The position numbers and the translations under genes were made by a program. Shown piece after piece: positions 34,160 through 42,753 of a DNA stretch of 64,000 bases (positions within the stretch are counted from its first letter, which is position 1; every line of letters begins with the position of its first letter). The notes under the pieces are model-generated. The model worked only from the letters and a program-made list of their open reading frames with translations, was not told the origin of the DNA and ran no database searches. Source of the DNA: Streptomyces gilvus (GTDB taxonomy: Bacteria; Actinomycetota; Actinomycetes; Streptomycetales; Streptomycetaceae); assembly GCF_022513565.1 (NCBI RefSeq), contig NZ_JAKWBE010000002.1, positions 372,001 through 436,000 on the forward strand. Reading direction: 5' to 3'.

Positions 34160-35017
34160 GTGGCCGAGCGGATGATCGACGCGGGCGGTGTCTGCCTGTG
34201 CACCGAGTCGTTCGGTGACCGGTCGGACCCGCCGGTGCTGCTCGTCATGGGGACCGGGGCCTCGATGCTCTGGTGGGACGAGGGGTTCTGCCGGATGCTC
34301 GCCGAGGGCGGGCGCTTCGTGATCCGGTACGACCATCGCGACACCGGTCGGTCCGTGACCTACGAACCCGGCCGCCCCGGATACACCGGAGCGGATCTGG
34401 TGCGGGACGCCGTGGGGGTGCTGGACGCATACGGGATCGGGGCCGCCCATCTGGTGGGGGTCTCGGCCGGAGGGGCGCTGGCGCAGCTGGCCGCGCTCGA
34501 CCGTGCGGATCGTGTTCTCTCGCTGGTCCTGATCAGCACGTCCCGCGCGGTGCGCGGGGGTCCCGAACTGCCCCCGCCGAGCGAGGAGTTCATGCGGTTC
34601 GTGTCGTCGGCGCAGGTCGACTGGGAGCGGAACGCCTCGGTGGTCGATCACCGGGTCGCGTACGCGCGCGTGCTCGCGGGAGGGCGGCGTCCGTTCGACG
34701 AGGCCGCCGTCCGGGAGCTCGTCCGTCGTGACGTCGAGCGGGCGCGTGACGTCGCCGCCGTACGCAACCACGACCTGCTCGCCGAGGGCGAGCCCCCGCG
34801 TCGGCGCCTGTCGTCGATCGCGCTACCCACGCTGGTGATCCACGGAACCGCGGATCCGCTGTTCCCCCTCGCCCATGGTGAGGCGCTCGCCGAGGAGATT
34901 CCCGGCGCACGGCTGCTCGTCCTGGAGGACGCCGGACACGGCGTCGACCCGGCCGACCGGGAGACGATCGTGTCCGCGGTCATCGCGCACACCGCCCCCG
35001 ACGAGCGGCGACGTTGA
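34160..35017 (+). CDS. Alpha/beta fold hydrolase
   Basis: Hydrolase of 285 residues. LLVMGTGASMLWWDEGFCRML is followed by DHRDTGRS, the nucleophile elbow GVSAGGALA, the acid in VIHGTADPLFPLAHG and the histidine in EDAGHGVD. It resembles aclacinomycin methylesterase-like hydrolases. Two GTG starts are possible; the one at 34160 has AGGAGG seven bases upstream, the one at 34154 only one base. The substrate is unknown. Confidence 0.88.
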   Translation: MAERMIDAGGVCLCTESFGDRSDPPVLLVMGTGASMLWWDEGFCRMLAEGGRFVIRYDHRDTGRSVTYEPGRPGYTGADLVRDAVGVLDAYGIGAAHLVGVSAGGALAQLAALDRADRVLSLVLISTSRAVRGGPELPPPSEEFMRFVSSAQVDWERNASVVDHRVAYARVLAGGRRPFDEAAVRELVRRDVERARDVAAVRNHDLLAEGEPPRRRLSSIALPTLVIHGTADPLFPLAHGEALAEEIPGARLLVLEDAGHGVDPADRETIVSAVIAHTAPDERRR

Positions 35018-35191
35018 GCACGTTCTCCGCGGTCACGCCAAGTACGTGGTCCACGACGGAGGCGTGCCCGGCTGCGGGGACTGGTCGTTCCCAGCAGCCA
35101 CGCGGTGATCGCCAGGGCCGCGGCCGCGGCGATCACCCTGACCGACCACCGCGTCCACCGCATCGCGTCCCCGGCCGCCGTCGGCGTGCTG

Positions 35192-36493
35192 TCATGCCTC
35201 GTCGCGGGCGAGGGCGAGGAGGCGGTCCAGGACGCGGGGGCCGCCCGCGCGGACGCCGTCGTGCTCGAACTCGTTCGTCACCCAGGTGCGCAGGCCCCGG
35301 ATCGCCCGGGCCGTCTCCAGGGCGTGCGCCGTGTCGACGTACATGTCGTCGTGGTAGACGGCCGCCGCGGCCGGGACCTCGTTGGCGGCGAGGCGGGCGG
35401 GGTCGTACAGCGGCGGCCAGTCGGTGCGGGCGGCGAGGAGTTCGGCCGTGTCGCGCAGGGGCCGCAGCACCGGATCGCAGTCGAACATCCAGGGGTGGAC
35501 CGATTCGCCGGTGAACAGCAGGGGGGTGTCGCCGGCCAGCGTCTTGGGGGCGTCGAACTGCGGGAACTCGGCCCGCACCCGCTCGGCCGACCAGGCGGTG
35601 GGGCGCTCGTCCTGGCCGTAGATCGCCTCGTGGACGAGGGCGTACAGGGGATGGCTGGCGTACGACAGGCTGCCCTGCACCTCCTCCTGGAAGGCGTCGG
35701 AGAGAGCCATGCCCAGCGGGGTGCGGACGAAGGCGTGTTCGAGGAGGTGGTGGAGACGGTGGCTGCCCTCGCTGCCGCCGAGCATGATGCCGAGGGACTG
35801 GAAGGCCTCGACGGTGAGGCGGTAGCCGTTGGGCAGGGTCACCTCGTGGGTGAGCAGGTGGTCGGCGATACGGCGGGCGCGCTCGACGTCCTGCGGGTAG
35901 CGTGCGTAGTGGGCGGCGACCTTGCGTTCGATGCGCGGGTAGGCGGCCCGGTACACGTCGTCGGCGTGGGCGTCGAGGGAGGGCAGACCGCCGGTGATCA
36001 CGGCGGCGGCCAGGCCCTCGGGGGCGCTGGAGAGGTAGCTGACCGCGCAGAAGCCGCCGAAGCTCTGGCCGAGGACCGTCCAGGGGGCGCCGCCGGTGAC
36101 CTGCGGGCGGATGGCCTCGCAGTCGCGGACGATCGCGTCGGCGCGGAAGTGGGCCAGGTAGTCCGCCTGTTCGGCAGCTCCCCCGCGCAGCGGGAGGGTC
36201 TGACGGTTGGCGGGCGTGGAGTGACCGGTGCCCCGCTGGTCGAGGAGGAGGACCCGGTACTCCTTCAGGGCCCGCCCCAGCCACGCCGGCTTCCCGACGA
36301 AACGATTCGCCCCGAATCCGGGACCGCCCTGCAGATAGACCAGCCAGGGCAGGTCCTGCCGTACCTTCTCACTCGCGACGACCTCACGGGCGTACAGCTC
36401 GATGGACTCCCCCGCCGGGTCGTCGTGGTCGAGGGGCACGGTGAAGTGGCGGTCGGTGAGGACGACGCCGGGCTGGCGGTACGTGGCACTCAA
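35192..36493 (-). CDS. Alpha/beta hydrolase, proline iminopeptidase-like
   Basis: Protein of 433 residues close to prolyl aminopeptidases. LPWLVYLQGGPGFGANRF contains the GGPG signature, then LLLDQRGTGHS, VLGQSFGGFCAVSYL (nucleophile Ser), and a large helical cap before the acid/His end (FTGESVHPWMF and NEFEHDGVRAG). The TTG at 36493 is preferred, with GGAG five bases upstream (giving MSATYRQPGVVLTDRHF); a GTG at 36541 has no ribosome site. It probably cleaves N-terminal proline or acts on small peptides. Confidence 0.88.
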   Translation of the reverse strand: MSATYRQPGVVLTDRHFTVPLDHDDPAGESIELYAREVVASEKVRQDLPWLVYLQGGPGFGANRFVGKPAWLGRALKEYRVLLLDQRGTGHSTPANRQTLPLRGGAAEQADYLAHFRADAIVRDCEAIRPQVTGGAPWTVLGQSFGGFCAVSYLSSAPEGLAAAVITGGLPSLDAHADDVYRAAYPRIERKVAAHYARYPQDVERARRIADHLLTHEVTLPNGYRLTVEAFQSLGIMLGGSEGSHRLHHLLEHAFVRTPLGMALSDAFQEEVQGSLSYASHPLYALVHEAIYGQDERPTAWSAERVRAEFPQFDAPKTLAGDTPLLFTGESVHPWMFDCDPVLRPLRDTAELLAARTDWPPLYDPARLAANEVPAAAAVYHDDMYVDTAHALETARAIRGLRTWVTNEFEHDGVRAGGPRVLDRLLALARDEA

Positions 36494-36594
36494 CTGATCT
36501 CCAGGGACGGACGGACTTCCGGTCGCGTCCCACTTCACCACAAGTTCGTCCGCCGGCCGACCCCGGGGATCATGAAATCCTACTGAACAGGCGA

Positions 36595-37620
36595 TCAGCG
36601 GGCCGACAGACTCGAACGCCGTACGACCAGCTCCGGCTGGAGGACGACACGCCGGTGCTCGTGCCGCCTGCCCCCGCCTTCAGCCTCGGTCTCCTCCAGC
36701 AGCAGATCCGCCGCCAGGGCGCCCATGGTGACGGCGGGCTGGCGTACGGAGGTGAGCGGGACGGCGGCGGCGGCCGCGAACTCGATGTCGTCGTAACCGA
36801 CCATGGCGAGGTCGTCCGGGACGGTGACGCCGGCCGCGTACATGGCCTGCAGTACGCCGAGGGCGAGCAGGTCGTTGGCACAGAAGACGGCGCTGGGGCG
36901 GTCGGCGAGGCCGAGCAGACGGGCGCCGGCGTCCCGGCCCGCGGCCACGTCCAGTCGCTCGGTGGGCAGCTCACGCAGGCACTCGGGGCCGAGGCCCGCC
37001 TCGGCGAGCGCGTTCAGGGCGCCCGTGCGGCGGTCGCGGACCTGGTTGAGGCCGGGCGGGCCGCTGACGTACGCGATGGAGCGGTGCCCGGCGTCGACCA
37101 GATGGCGCACGGCGAGCGCACCGCCCGCCACGTCGTCGACGGAGACCGAGCACTCGGTCGTCCCCTCGGCCACCCGGTCGACGAGGACGAAGGGGATGTT
37201 GTGCCGGCGGAACGTCTCGATGTTGCGGCCGGTCGCGTCGGCGGGGGTGAGCAGCACGCCCCGCACCCGCTGCTCGGCGAAGAGCGAGAGGTACTCCGCC
37301 TCCTCACCGGCGCTCTGCGCGCTGTTGCAGACCATCACGCCGAGCCCGGCGTCGCGCGCGGCGCGCTCGGCACCGCGCGCCACGTCCACGAAGAACGGGT
37401 TGCCCATGTCGAGCACGAGCAGCCCCATGATCCGGCTGCGGCCCGCGCGCAACTGGCGCGCGGACTCGCTGCGGACGTACCCGAGCCGGTCTATCGCGGA
37501 CAGCACCCGTGCCCGGGTCTCCGTCGCGACCGTGTCCGGACGGTTGATGACGTTGGACACCGTGCCGACGGAGACTCCGGCGGCACGGGCGACGTCCTTG
37601 ATACCCACCGACTGGGCCAT
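36595..37620 (-). CDS. LacI family regulator of the L-rhamnose genes
   Basis: Repressor of 341 residues. The HTH is IKDVARAAGVSVGTVSNVINRPDTV, followed by the hinge ESARQLRAGRSRIMGLLV and a sugar-binding effector domain. It lies at the far end of the minus-strand rhamnose arm, 82 bp after the BNR-repeat gene. Two palindromes, TGAAAGGTTTCA (44322-44333) and TGAATCGATTCA (44499-44510), in the divergent promoter region fit a LacI operator. I infer that it is the rhamnose-responsive repressor of the whole block. Confidence 0.9.
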   Translation of the reverse strand: MAQSVGIKDVARAAGVSVGTVSNVINRPDTVATETRARVLSAIDRLGYVRSESARQLRAGRSRIMGLLVLDMGNPFFVDVARGAERAARDAGLGVMVCNSAQSAGEEAEYLSLFAEQRVRGVLLTPADATGRNIETFRRHNIPFVLVDRVAEGTTECSVSVDDVAGGALAVRHLVDAGHRSIAYVSGPPGLNQVRDRRTGALNALAEAGLGPECLRELPTERLDVAAGRDAGARLLGLADRPSAVFCANDLLALGVLQAMYAAGVTVPDDLAMVGYDDIEFAAAAAVPLTSVRQPAVTMGALAADLLLEETEAEGGGRRHEHRRVVLQPELVVRRSSLSAR

Positions 37621-37702
37621 CAGGCAGGGACCTCCAGAGGAACGCGGGACGGCGGGAAGAAGACCTTCACATTACCGTCGTCGCCCCGCACATCGGCGCC
37701 GG

Positions 37703-39115
37703 TCACGCGGGCAGTGCGAAGTCGACGACATGCAGCGCCGACGGGGTCGTGCCGCTCGACTTCTCCTGGTACATGAACGACAGGACGTTGTCGTACCTCA
37801 CCCGCAGCTCGTCGATGACGACCTCACCGAAGGCGTTGAGGTCACCGCCGTCGAACAGCAGTGTCCAGTCGGTGTACCCGGACGCCTTCGACGCGGCGGC
37901 GATACGGCCGTAGGGGAAGACCGCGTAGGCGTTGTCGTATTTGTCCAGGACCAGCTTGGTGCGCTGGCTGGAGTTCAGGGCGACGGGAATCTCGGTCTTG
38001 GTCCAGGTGCCGGAGGAGTTCTTGCGGAGGTGGAAGGCGCGGCCGTTGGCGGTGCGGTCGGCGACGTAGTCCGTGGTGCACTGGCCGAAGCGCCCGGGGA
38101 CGTAGCTGATGATCGCGTGCGGGAGGCCGGCGGAGTCCGTCCACTGGCTCTCCTGGTTCATCAGGGAGTGGTCGGGGTTGAGGGAGTCGACGACCAGTCC
38201 GGTGTCGGTGACGGCGACGGTGTCCGAGGTGCCGGTGGTGGCGACCAGGGTGCCCGCGTCGTTGCGCCAGGTGCGGCCGCGGTCGGTCGAGTAGACATAA
38301 CCCGAGTCGTGGTTGGTGATGCCGCCGCTGTTGCACATCACGGCCGCGTTCTGCTCACGCCAGGTGAAGAAGGCGTGCAGCCGGCCGTTGACGTCGTAGT
38401 CGATGCCGTGCAGATACATGTTGCGGGCCGTCGAGGAGCCGTGCGAGCTGGTGTACGTGCCCGTGGAGCTGGACCACTCCCCGAGCGCCGTCCAGCTCGA
38501 ACCGTCGTACTCCGCAAGGGCGTTGCGCCCGTTGCCGGAGATGCCGACCCGGTAGCTGAGCTGGAGCTTGCCCTCGGGCGTGGAGACGAACTGCGGGTAG
38601 GTGAACTGGGAGGTGAGCGCGAGGCCGTCCATGGACGTCTGAACCGCGCCGAACACGGACGACGTCCAGGCGGTGGTGCCGGGGTTGTCCAGCAGACCGG
38701 CGACGGACTTCACGTAGAAGTAGCCGTCGCTGTGCGAGTCCATGTTGAGGTGCAGCCGGCCGTCGACCTTGGAGACGCCCATGGAGATGACGTTGTGGGA
38801 GTCGCTGGTCTTCAGGACGTGGGAGAGGGTGACGGTCGACCAGCTGCTCGCGCCGAGGGCACGCCGGCCGGCCACGGCGTTGCCCGTCGAGGTGTACCAG
38901 GCGGCGTACTGGTAGCCCTTGTAGGTCAACAGGCCGTTCTTCTGGAACGAGTTGTTGTTGACCAGACCGTCGTAGGAGACGAAGAAGATGGCCTGGGGGT
39001 CGAGTTGGGTGGTGCTCTTCCTGCTGACGGAGGGGCCGGGGTCGGCGGCCCGTGCGATGCCCGGTGTTGCCACGGCCGCCAGTATGGCGGTGGCGAGCAC
39101 GGCGCGTCTTTTCAT
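37703..39115 (-). CDS. Secreted BNR-repeat (BNR_4-type) beta-propeller, candidate rhamnose-releasing lyase
   Basis: Secreted protein of 470 residues. A Sec signal peptide (RRAVLATAILAAVATPGIARA) precedes a seven-bladed propeller with FFVSYDGLVNNNSFQKNGLL, KGYQYAAWYTSTGNAVAGRR, TSDSHNVISMGVSKVDGRLH, HSDGYFY, YVYSTDRGRTWRN, HAIISYVPGRFG and YDNAYAVFPYGRIAAASK. The DSHN...DGRLHL...SHSDG pattern is typical of the BNR_4 family, which includes polysaccharide lyases such as PL24/25 and the L-rhamnosyl-alpha-1,4-glucuronate lyases (PL42). As last gene of the rhamnose-uptake operon, it probably frees L-rhamnose from a plant gum or pectin side chain. The reaction type (lyase or hydrolase) is not determined. 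Confidence 0.75.
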   Translation of the reverse strand: MKRRAVLATAILAAVATPGIARAADPGPSVSRKSTTQLDPQAIFFVSYDGLVNNNSFQKNGLLTYKGYQYAAWYTSTGNAVAGRRALGASSWSTVTLSHVLKTSDSHNVISMGVSKVDGRLHLNMDSHSDGYFYVKSVAGLLDNPGTTAWTSSVFGAVQTSMDGLALTSQFTYPQFVSTPEGKLQLSYRVGISGNGRNALAEYDGSSWTALGEWSSSTGTYTSSHGSSTARNMYLHGIDYDVNGRLHAFFTWREQNAAVMCNSGGITNHDSGYVYSTDRGRTWRNDAGTLVATTGTSDTVAVTDTGLVVDSLNPDHSLMNQESQWTDSAGLPHAIISYVPGRFGQCTTDYVADRTANGRAFHLRKNSSGTWTKTEIPVALNSSQRTKLVLDKYDNAYAVFPYGRIAAASKASGYTDWTLLFDGGDLNAFGEVVIDELRVRYDNVLSFMYQEKSSGTTPSALHVVDFALPA

Positions 39116-39155
39116 GAGCGGCTCCAGCGGGGGGCGGGGACGGTCGGCGGGGCGG

Positions 39156-39476
39156 TCAGGCGAGGTGGAACACTTCCGTGAGCGGTTTCATGGCCTCGTC
39201 GGGCCGGGCGCCGTCCAGCGACTCGAAGAACGGCGCCATCTCCGTCTGCCAGCGGGCGTTGACCTCGGTGGCCTCCATGCCGGCCTGGGCGGCGGCGAAG
39301 TCCTCGGTCTCCAGATAGCCCACGAGCAGGCCGTCGTCGCGCAGGAAGAGGGAGTAGTTGTGCCAGCCGGTGGCGGAGAGCGCCTCGAGCATCTCCGGCC
39401 ACACGGCGGCATGGCGTTCGCGGTACTCGGCGAGCCGGTCCTCGCGGACCTTGAGGAGGAAACAGACGCGCTGCAT
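39156..39476 (-). CDS. rhaM: L-rhamnose mutarotase
   Basis: Protein of 106 residues interconverting the anomers of L-rhamnose so that the isomerase gets its substrate. The sequence MQRVCFLLKVREDRLAEYRE, RHAAVWPEMLEALSATGWHNYSLFLRDDG and then LVGYLETEDF is typical; the catalytic His in RHAAVWPEM and the WHNYS motif are present. It lies between the BNR gene and rhaS, 32 bp after rhaS. Confidence 0.95.
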   Translation of the reverse strand: MQRVCFLLKVREDRLAEYRERHAAVWPEMLEALSATGWHNYSLFLRDDGLLVGYLETEDFAAAQAGMEATEVNARWQTEMAPFFESLDGARPDEAMKPLTEVFHLA

Positions 39477-39508
39477 GAAGTACCAGCTCCCGAACGGGAC
39501 GAAGGGGC

Positions 39509-40588
39509 CTAGAAGTTGAACTGGTCGATGTTCTTGGCGTTGAACACGGTCGGCTTGCCGAGCGTGATCACACCGTCCTTGCCGATGGTGTACGTGGTCG
39601 AGCCGGCCTTGAACGTCTCGCCCTCCTTGCCCGTGATCTGACCGGAGGCCAGCGCCACGGCGGTGCGGGCGGCGAGGTCGCCGAGCTTCGCCGGGTCCCA
39701 CAGCTCGAAGCCCTCGACGGTGCCGTTCTTGACGTAGTTGCGCATGTCGTTGGGGGTGCCGAGGCCGGTGAGCTTGACCTTGCCCTTGTACTTGGAGCCG
39801 GACAGGTACTGGGCGGCGGCCTTGATGCCGACGGTGGTCGGGGAGATGATCCCCTTCAGGTTCGGGTACTGCTGCAGCAGGCCCTGGGTCTGCTGGAAGG
39901 ACTGCTGGGCGTCGTCGTTGCCGTAGGCGATCTTGACCAGCTTGATGTTCTTGTACTTCGGGTCCTTCAGCTCCTCCTTCATGAACCCGATCCAGGTGTT
40001 CTGGTTCGTGGCCGTCTGCGCGGCGGACAGGATCGCGATCTCGCCCTTGTAGCCGATCTGCTGGGCCAGCAGCTGCACCTCGGTACGGCCGAGGTCCTCG
40101 GCGGAGGCCTGCGAGACGAAGGCGTTGCGGCAGTCCGGCTTGGTGTCGGAGTCGTAGGTGACGACCTTGATGCCGTTGCTCATGGCCTGCTTCAGCGCGG
40201 TGCACAGGGCGCCCGGGTCCTGCGCGGACACGGCCATCGCGTTCACCTGCTGCTGCGTGAGCGTGTTGACGTAGGAGACCTGGCCGGAGGTGTCGGTGGC
40301 GCTGGAGGGGCCGACCTCCTTGTACTTGCTGCCGAGTTCGGTCAGCGCCTTCTCGCCGCCCTTGTCGGCGGAGGTGAAGTACGGGTTGTTGACCTGCTTG
40401 GGCAGGAACCCGACGGTCAGCCCCTTCTTCAGCGCGGCGTTCGGGTCGGCCTTGGCGGTGGAGGTGGCCGCCGAGTCGTCACTCTTGGAGTTGTTCTTGG
40501 TGGTCCCGCCGCAAGCGGTCAGGGCGAGAGCGAGGGAGGTTCCGGCGGCGAGCGCCGCACAGGCACGACGGAGGGATGACTTACGCAT
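39509..40588 (-). CDS. rhaS: L-rhamnose ABC transporter substrate-binding lipoprotein
   Basis: Lipoprotein of 359 residues. The signal ends in the lipobox LTACGG (lipid-anchored Cys at about residue 26), followed by a Ser/Lys/Thr linker. The periplasmic-binding fold of the ribose type follows: GLTVGFLPKQVNNPYFTSAD, VVTYDSDTKPDCRNAFVSQA, ILSAAQTATNQNTWIGFMKE and GIISPTTVGIKAAAQYL. The start ATG at 40588 has AAAGGA nine bases upstream. A perfect hairpin at 40623-40642 separates it from rhaQ and may set its expression relative to the permeases. Confidence 0.95.
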   Translation of the reverse strand: MRKSSLRRACAALAAGTSLALALTACGGTTKNNSKSDDSAATSTAKADPNAALKKGLTVGFLPKQVNNPYFTSADKGGEKALTELGSKYKEVGPSSATDTSGQVSYVNTLTQQQVNAMAVSAQDPGALCTALKQAMSNGIKVVTYDSDTKPDCRNAFVSQASAEDLGRTEVQLLAQQIGYKGEIAILSAAQTATNQNTWIGFMKEELKDPKYKNIKLVKIAYGNDDAQQSFQQTQGLLQQYPNLKGIISPTTVGIKAAAQYLSGSKYKGKVKLTGLGTPNDMRNYVKNGTVEGFELWDPAKLGDLAARTAVALASGQITGKEGETFKAGSTTYTIGKDGVITLGKPTVFNAKNIDQFNF

Positions 40589-40622
40589 GGCATGGAGTCC
40601 TTTGATGAGAGGTGAGTTACAA

Positions 40623-40642
40623 CGCGCCCCGAAAGGGGCGCG
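40623..40642 (-). terminator. GAAA-capped hairpin between rhaQ and rhaS
   Basis: CGCGCCCC (40623-40630) and GGGGCGCG (40635-40642) form a perfect 8-bp stem with a GAAA loop on the plus strand, TTTC on the transcribed message. Within the operon it may act as a partial terminator or as an mRNA-stability element that protects the downstream rhaS message. This is a common Streptomyces palindrome. Confidence 0.65.
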
Positions 40643-40712
40643 GGCGGAGTCGATAGGCGCCTCCGCCGCGCGGGCGCGACCAGCCACACCAGGCCCGCAG
40701 CTGACAACCGGC

Positions 40713-41690
40713 CTAACCAGCGGAACGCGCCGCCGCCCGAGCGACCGCGATCTGCCGTGCGACCCGCGGGCCGAGCACGGAGATGACCAGCAACACACCG
40801 GTGACGACGATCTGCGACTGCGCGGAGACATTCAGCAGGCTCATCACGTTCTGCAACGCCCCGAGCAGGAAGACACCGGCGATGGCACCGCCCAGCGTCC
40901 CCTTGCCCCCGTCGAAGTCGATGCCGCCGAGCAACACCGCGGCGACCACCGACAGTTCGAGCCCGGTCGCGTTGTCGTACCGCGCACTGGCGTAGTGCAG
41001 CGCCCAGAAGATCCCGGTGAGGGACGCCATCAGCCCCGTCACCGTGAACAGGATCAGCTTGTGGCGCTTGACCCGGATCCCGGCGAACCGGGCCGCCTCC
41101 TCGCTCGCCCCGATGGCGAACAGCGACCGCCCGAACGGCGTGGCGTGCAGGACGACCACGGCGATCACGAGCAGCACGAGGAAGGGCAGGAAGGCCTGCG
41201 GCAGGAACGTGTTCCCGAGCCGGCCGGCCGCGAAGTTCAGGTACTGGGAGGGGAAGTCGGTCACCGCGTCGGAGCCGAGCACGATCTGTGCGATGCCCCG
41301 GTAGGCGGCGAGGGTGCCGATGGTGACGGCGAGGGAGGGCAGCCCGAGCCGGGTCACCAGCAGGCCGTTGACCAGCCCGCAGACCACGCCCAGGAGCAGG
41401 CAGAGCGGGATGATCGTCTCGATCGCCATGCCCTCGTTCCACAGCTTGCCCATCACCGCGCCGGACAGGCCGGCCGTGGAGGCCACGGACAGGTCGATCT
41501 CACCGGAGACGACCAGCAGCGTCATGGGCAGGGCGATCAGCGCGATCGGCAGGGTGTTGCCGATCAGGAAGGACAGGTTCAGGGCGTTCCCGAATCCGTC
41601 GACCGTGCCGAACGACAGCAGCAACAGCACGACCAGGAGGGCGCCGACGACCGTGTCCCAGCGGATCGCGCGGGTCAGGGAGTCAGGCAT
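40713..41690 (-). CDS. rhaQ: L-rhamnose ABC transporter permease
   Basis: Permease of 325 residues, RbsC-like. About eight hydrophobic helices are visible; motifs include VVSGEIDLSVASTAGLSGAVMGK (early conserved loop), LGLPSLAVTIGTLAAYRGI, ATPFGRSLFAIGASEEAARFAGI (cytoplasmic EAA-like coupling loop) and LLGGIDFDGGKGTLGGAIAG. It pairs with RhaP to form the membrane channel. Its start overlaps the rhaP stop by eight bases. The P/Q naming of the two permeases could be swapped. Confidence 0.93.
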   Translation of the reverse strand: MPDSLTRAIRWDTVVGALLVVLLLLSFGTVDGFGNALNLSFLIGNTLPIALIALPMTLLVVSGEIDLSVASTAGLSGAVMGKLWNEGMAIETIIPLCLLLGVVCGLVNGLLVTRLGLPSLAVTIGTLAAYRGIAQIVLGSDAVTDFPSQYLNFAAGRLGNTFLPQAFLPFLVLLVIAVVVLHATPFGRSLFAIGASEEAARFAGIRVKRHKLILFTVTGLMASLTGIFWALHYASARYDNATGLELSVVAAVLLGGIDFDGGKGTLGGAIAGVFLLGALQNVMSLLNVSAQSQIVVTGVLLVISVLGPRVARQIAVARAAARSAG

Positions 41691-42753
41691 GGCGGGCGTT
41701 CCCCTTCTGCAGGGCCGTCTTCTTCGCGGCCGACTTCTTCAGCGCGGAGGCCACGCGCAGCGCGACGATCCGGTCGACCGAGATGGCGAGGATGAGCAGG
41801 ATGCCGTTGATGGCGAGCACCCACACGGAGCTGACGCCGAGGGCGGGCAGCACGCTGTTGACGGAGGTCAGCAGCAGGGCACCGAGCGCGGCGCCGTACA
41901 CGCTGCCGGAGCCGCCGGTGAAGACGACACCGCCGACCACGACCGCGCTGACGACGGTGAGTTCGTAACCGGTTCCGGTCCCGGAGTCGACGTTGCCGAA
42001 GCGGGCCAGGTACATGGCGCCCGCGAGCCCGGCGAGAGCGCCGCAGAAGGTGTAAGCGGCGAGGATCCGCTTGCGGACCGGGATGCCGGCCAGCCGCGCG
42101 GCCTCCGGGTTGGAGCCGAGCGCGTACAGCTCCCGTCCGCTGCCGAAGTGCTTGAGGTAGTACGCCGTGGCGACCAGCACCGCCAGCGCGATCAGCGCCA
42201 GCCACGGCACCGCGGAGATGCCGCCGGAGCCGAAGTCCACGAAGCCGCCCGGCAGGTCGGCCGCCGTGATCTGGCGGGAGCCGACCCAGATGGAGTCGAT
42301 GCCGCGGATGATGTAGAGCGTGCCCAGGGTGACGACGAGGGCCGGGACCTGGCCGAGGCTGACGAGCAGACCGTTGAGCAGGCCGAAGCCGACGCCCAGG
42401 AGCACCGCGAGTACGACGGCGACGACCGCGTTCCCGCCGCCGTGCAGGTAGTCGCCGGCGGCGAAGGCGGCGATGCCGAGGGTGGAGCCGACGGACAGGT
42501 CGACGTTCCTCGTGATCACCACCAGGGACTGGCCGGTGGCGACCAGGACCAGGATGGTCGCGTTCAGCAGCAGGTCCTTGATGCCCTGTTCGGACAGGAA
42601 GTCGCTGTTGCCGATCTGGGTGACGACGATCATCACCAGGAAGACGACCAGGATGGCGAGTTCGCGCATCTTGAAGACGCGGTCGACGAGCCGGGTGCCG
42701 CTGGACCTCGGCACCTCGGCGACGGGGGCTTCGTTGGGAGTGGTCACCGTCAT
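41683..42753 (-). CDS. rhaP: L-rhamnose ABC transporter permease
   Basis: Second RbsC-like permease, 356 residues. Motifs are [63 protein letters not shown] (coupling loop) and [21 protein letters not shown]. It ends in a basic lysine-rich tail. The ATG at 42753 overlaps the rhaT stop by four bases. Two different permeases with one ATPase is the standard layout of the RhaSTPQ importer. Confidence 0.93.
   Translation of the reverse strand: MTVTTPNEAPVAEVPRSSGTRLVDRVFKMRELAILVVFLVMIVVTQIGNSDFLSEQGIKDLLLNATILVLVATGQSLVVITRNVDLSVGSTLGIAAFAAGDYLHGGGNAVVAVVLAVLLGVGFGLLNGLLVSLGQVPALVVTLGTLYIIRGIDSIWVGSRQITAADLPGGFVDFGSGGISAVPWLALIALAVLVATAYYLKHFGSGRELYALGSNPEAARLAGIPVRKRILAAYTFCGALAGLAGAMYLARFGNVDSGTGTGYELTVVSAVVVGGVVFTGGSGSVYGAALGALLLTSVNSVLPALGVSSVWVLAINGILLILAISVDRIVALRVASALKKSAAKKTALQKGNARHA

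Noticed and set aside
34648..35163. Minus-strand frame beginning MRWTRWSVRVIAAAAALAITAW
   Set aside because: Its first 30 residues resemble a signal or membrane helix, but the rest is antisense to the alpha/beta hydrolase at 34160-35017 and is Arg-rich shadow sequence. At most a tiny truncated membrane peptide.
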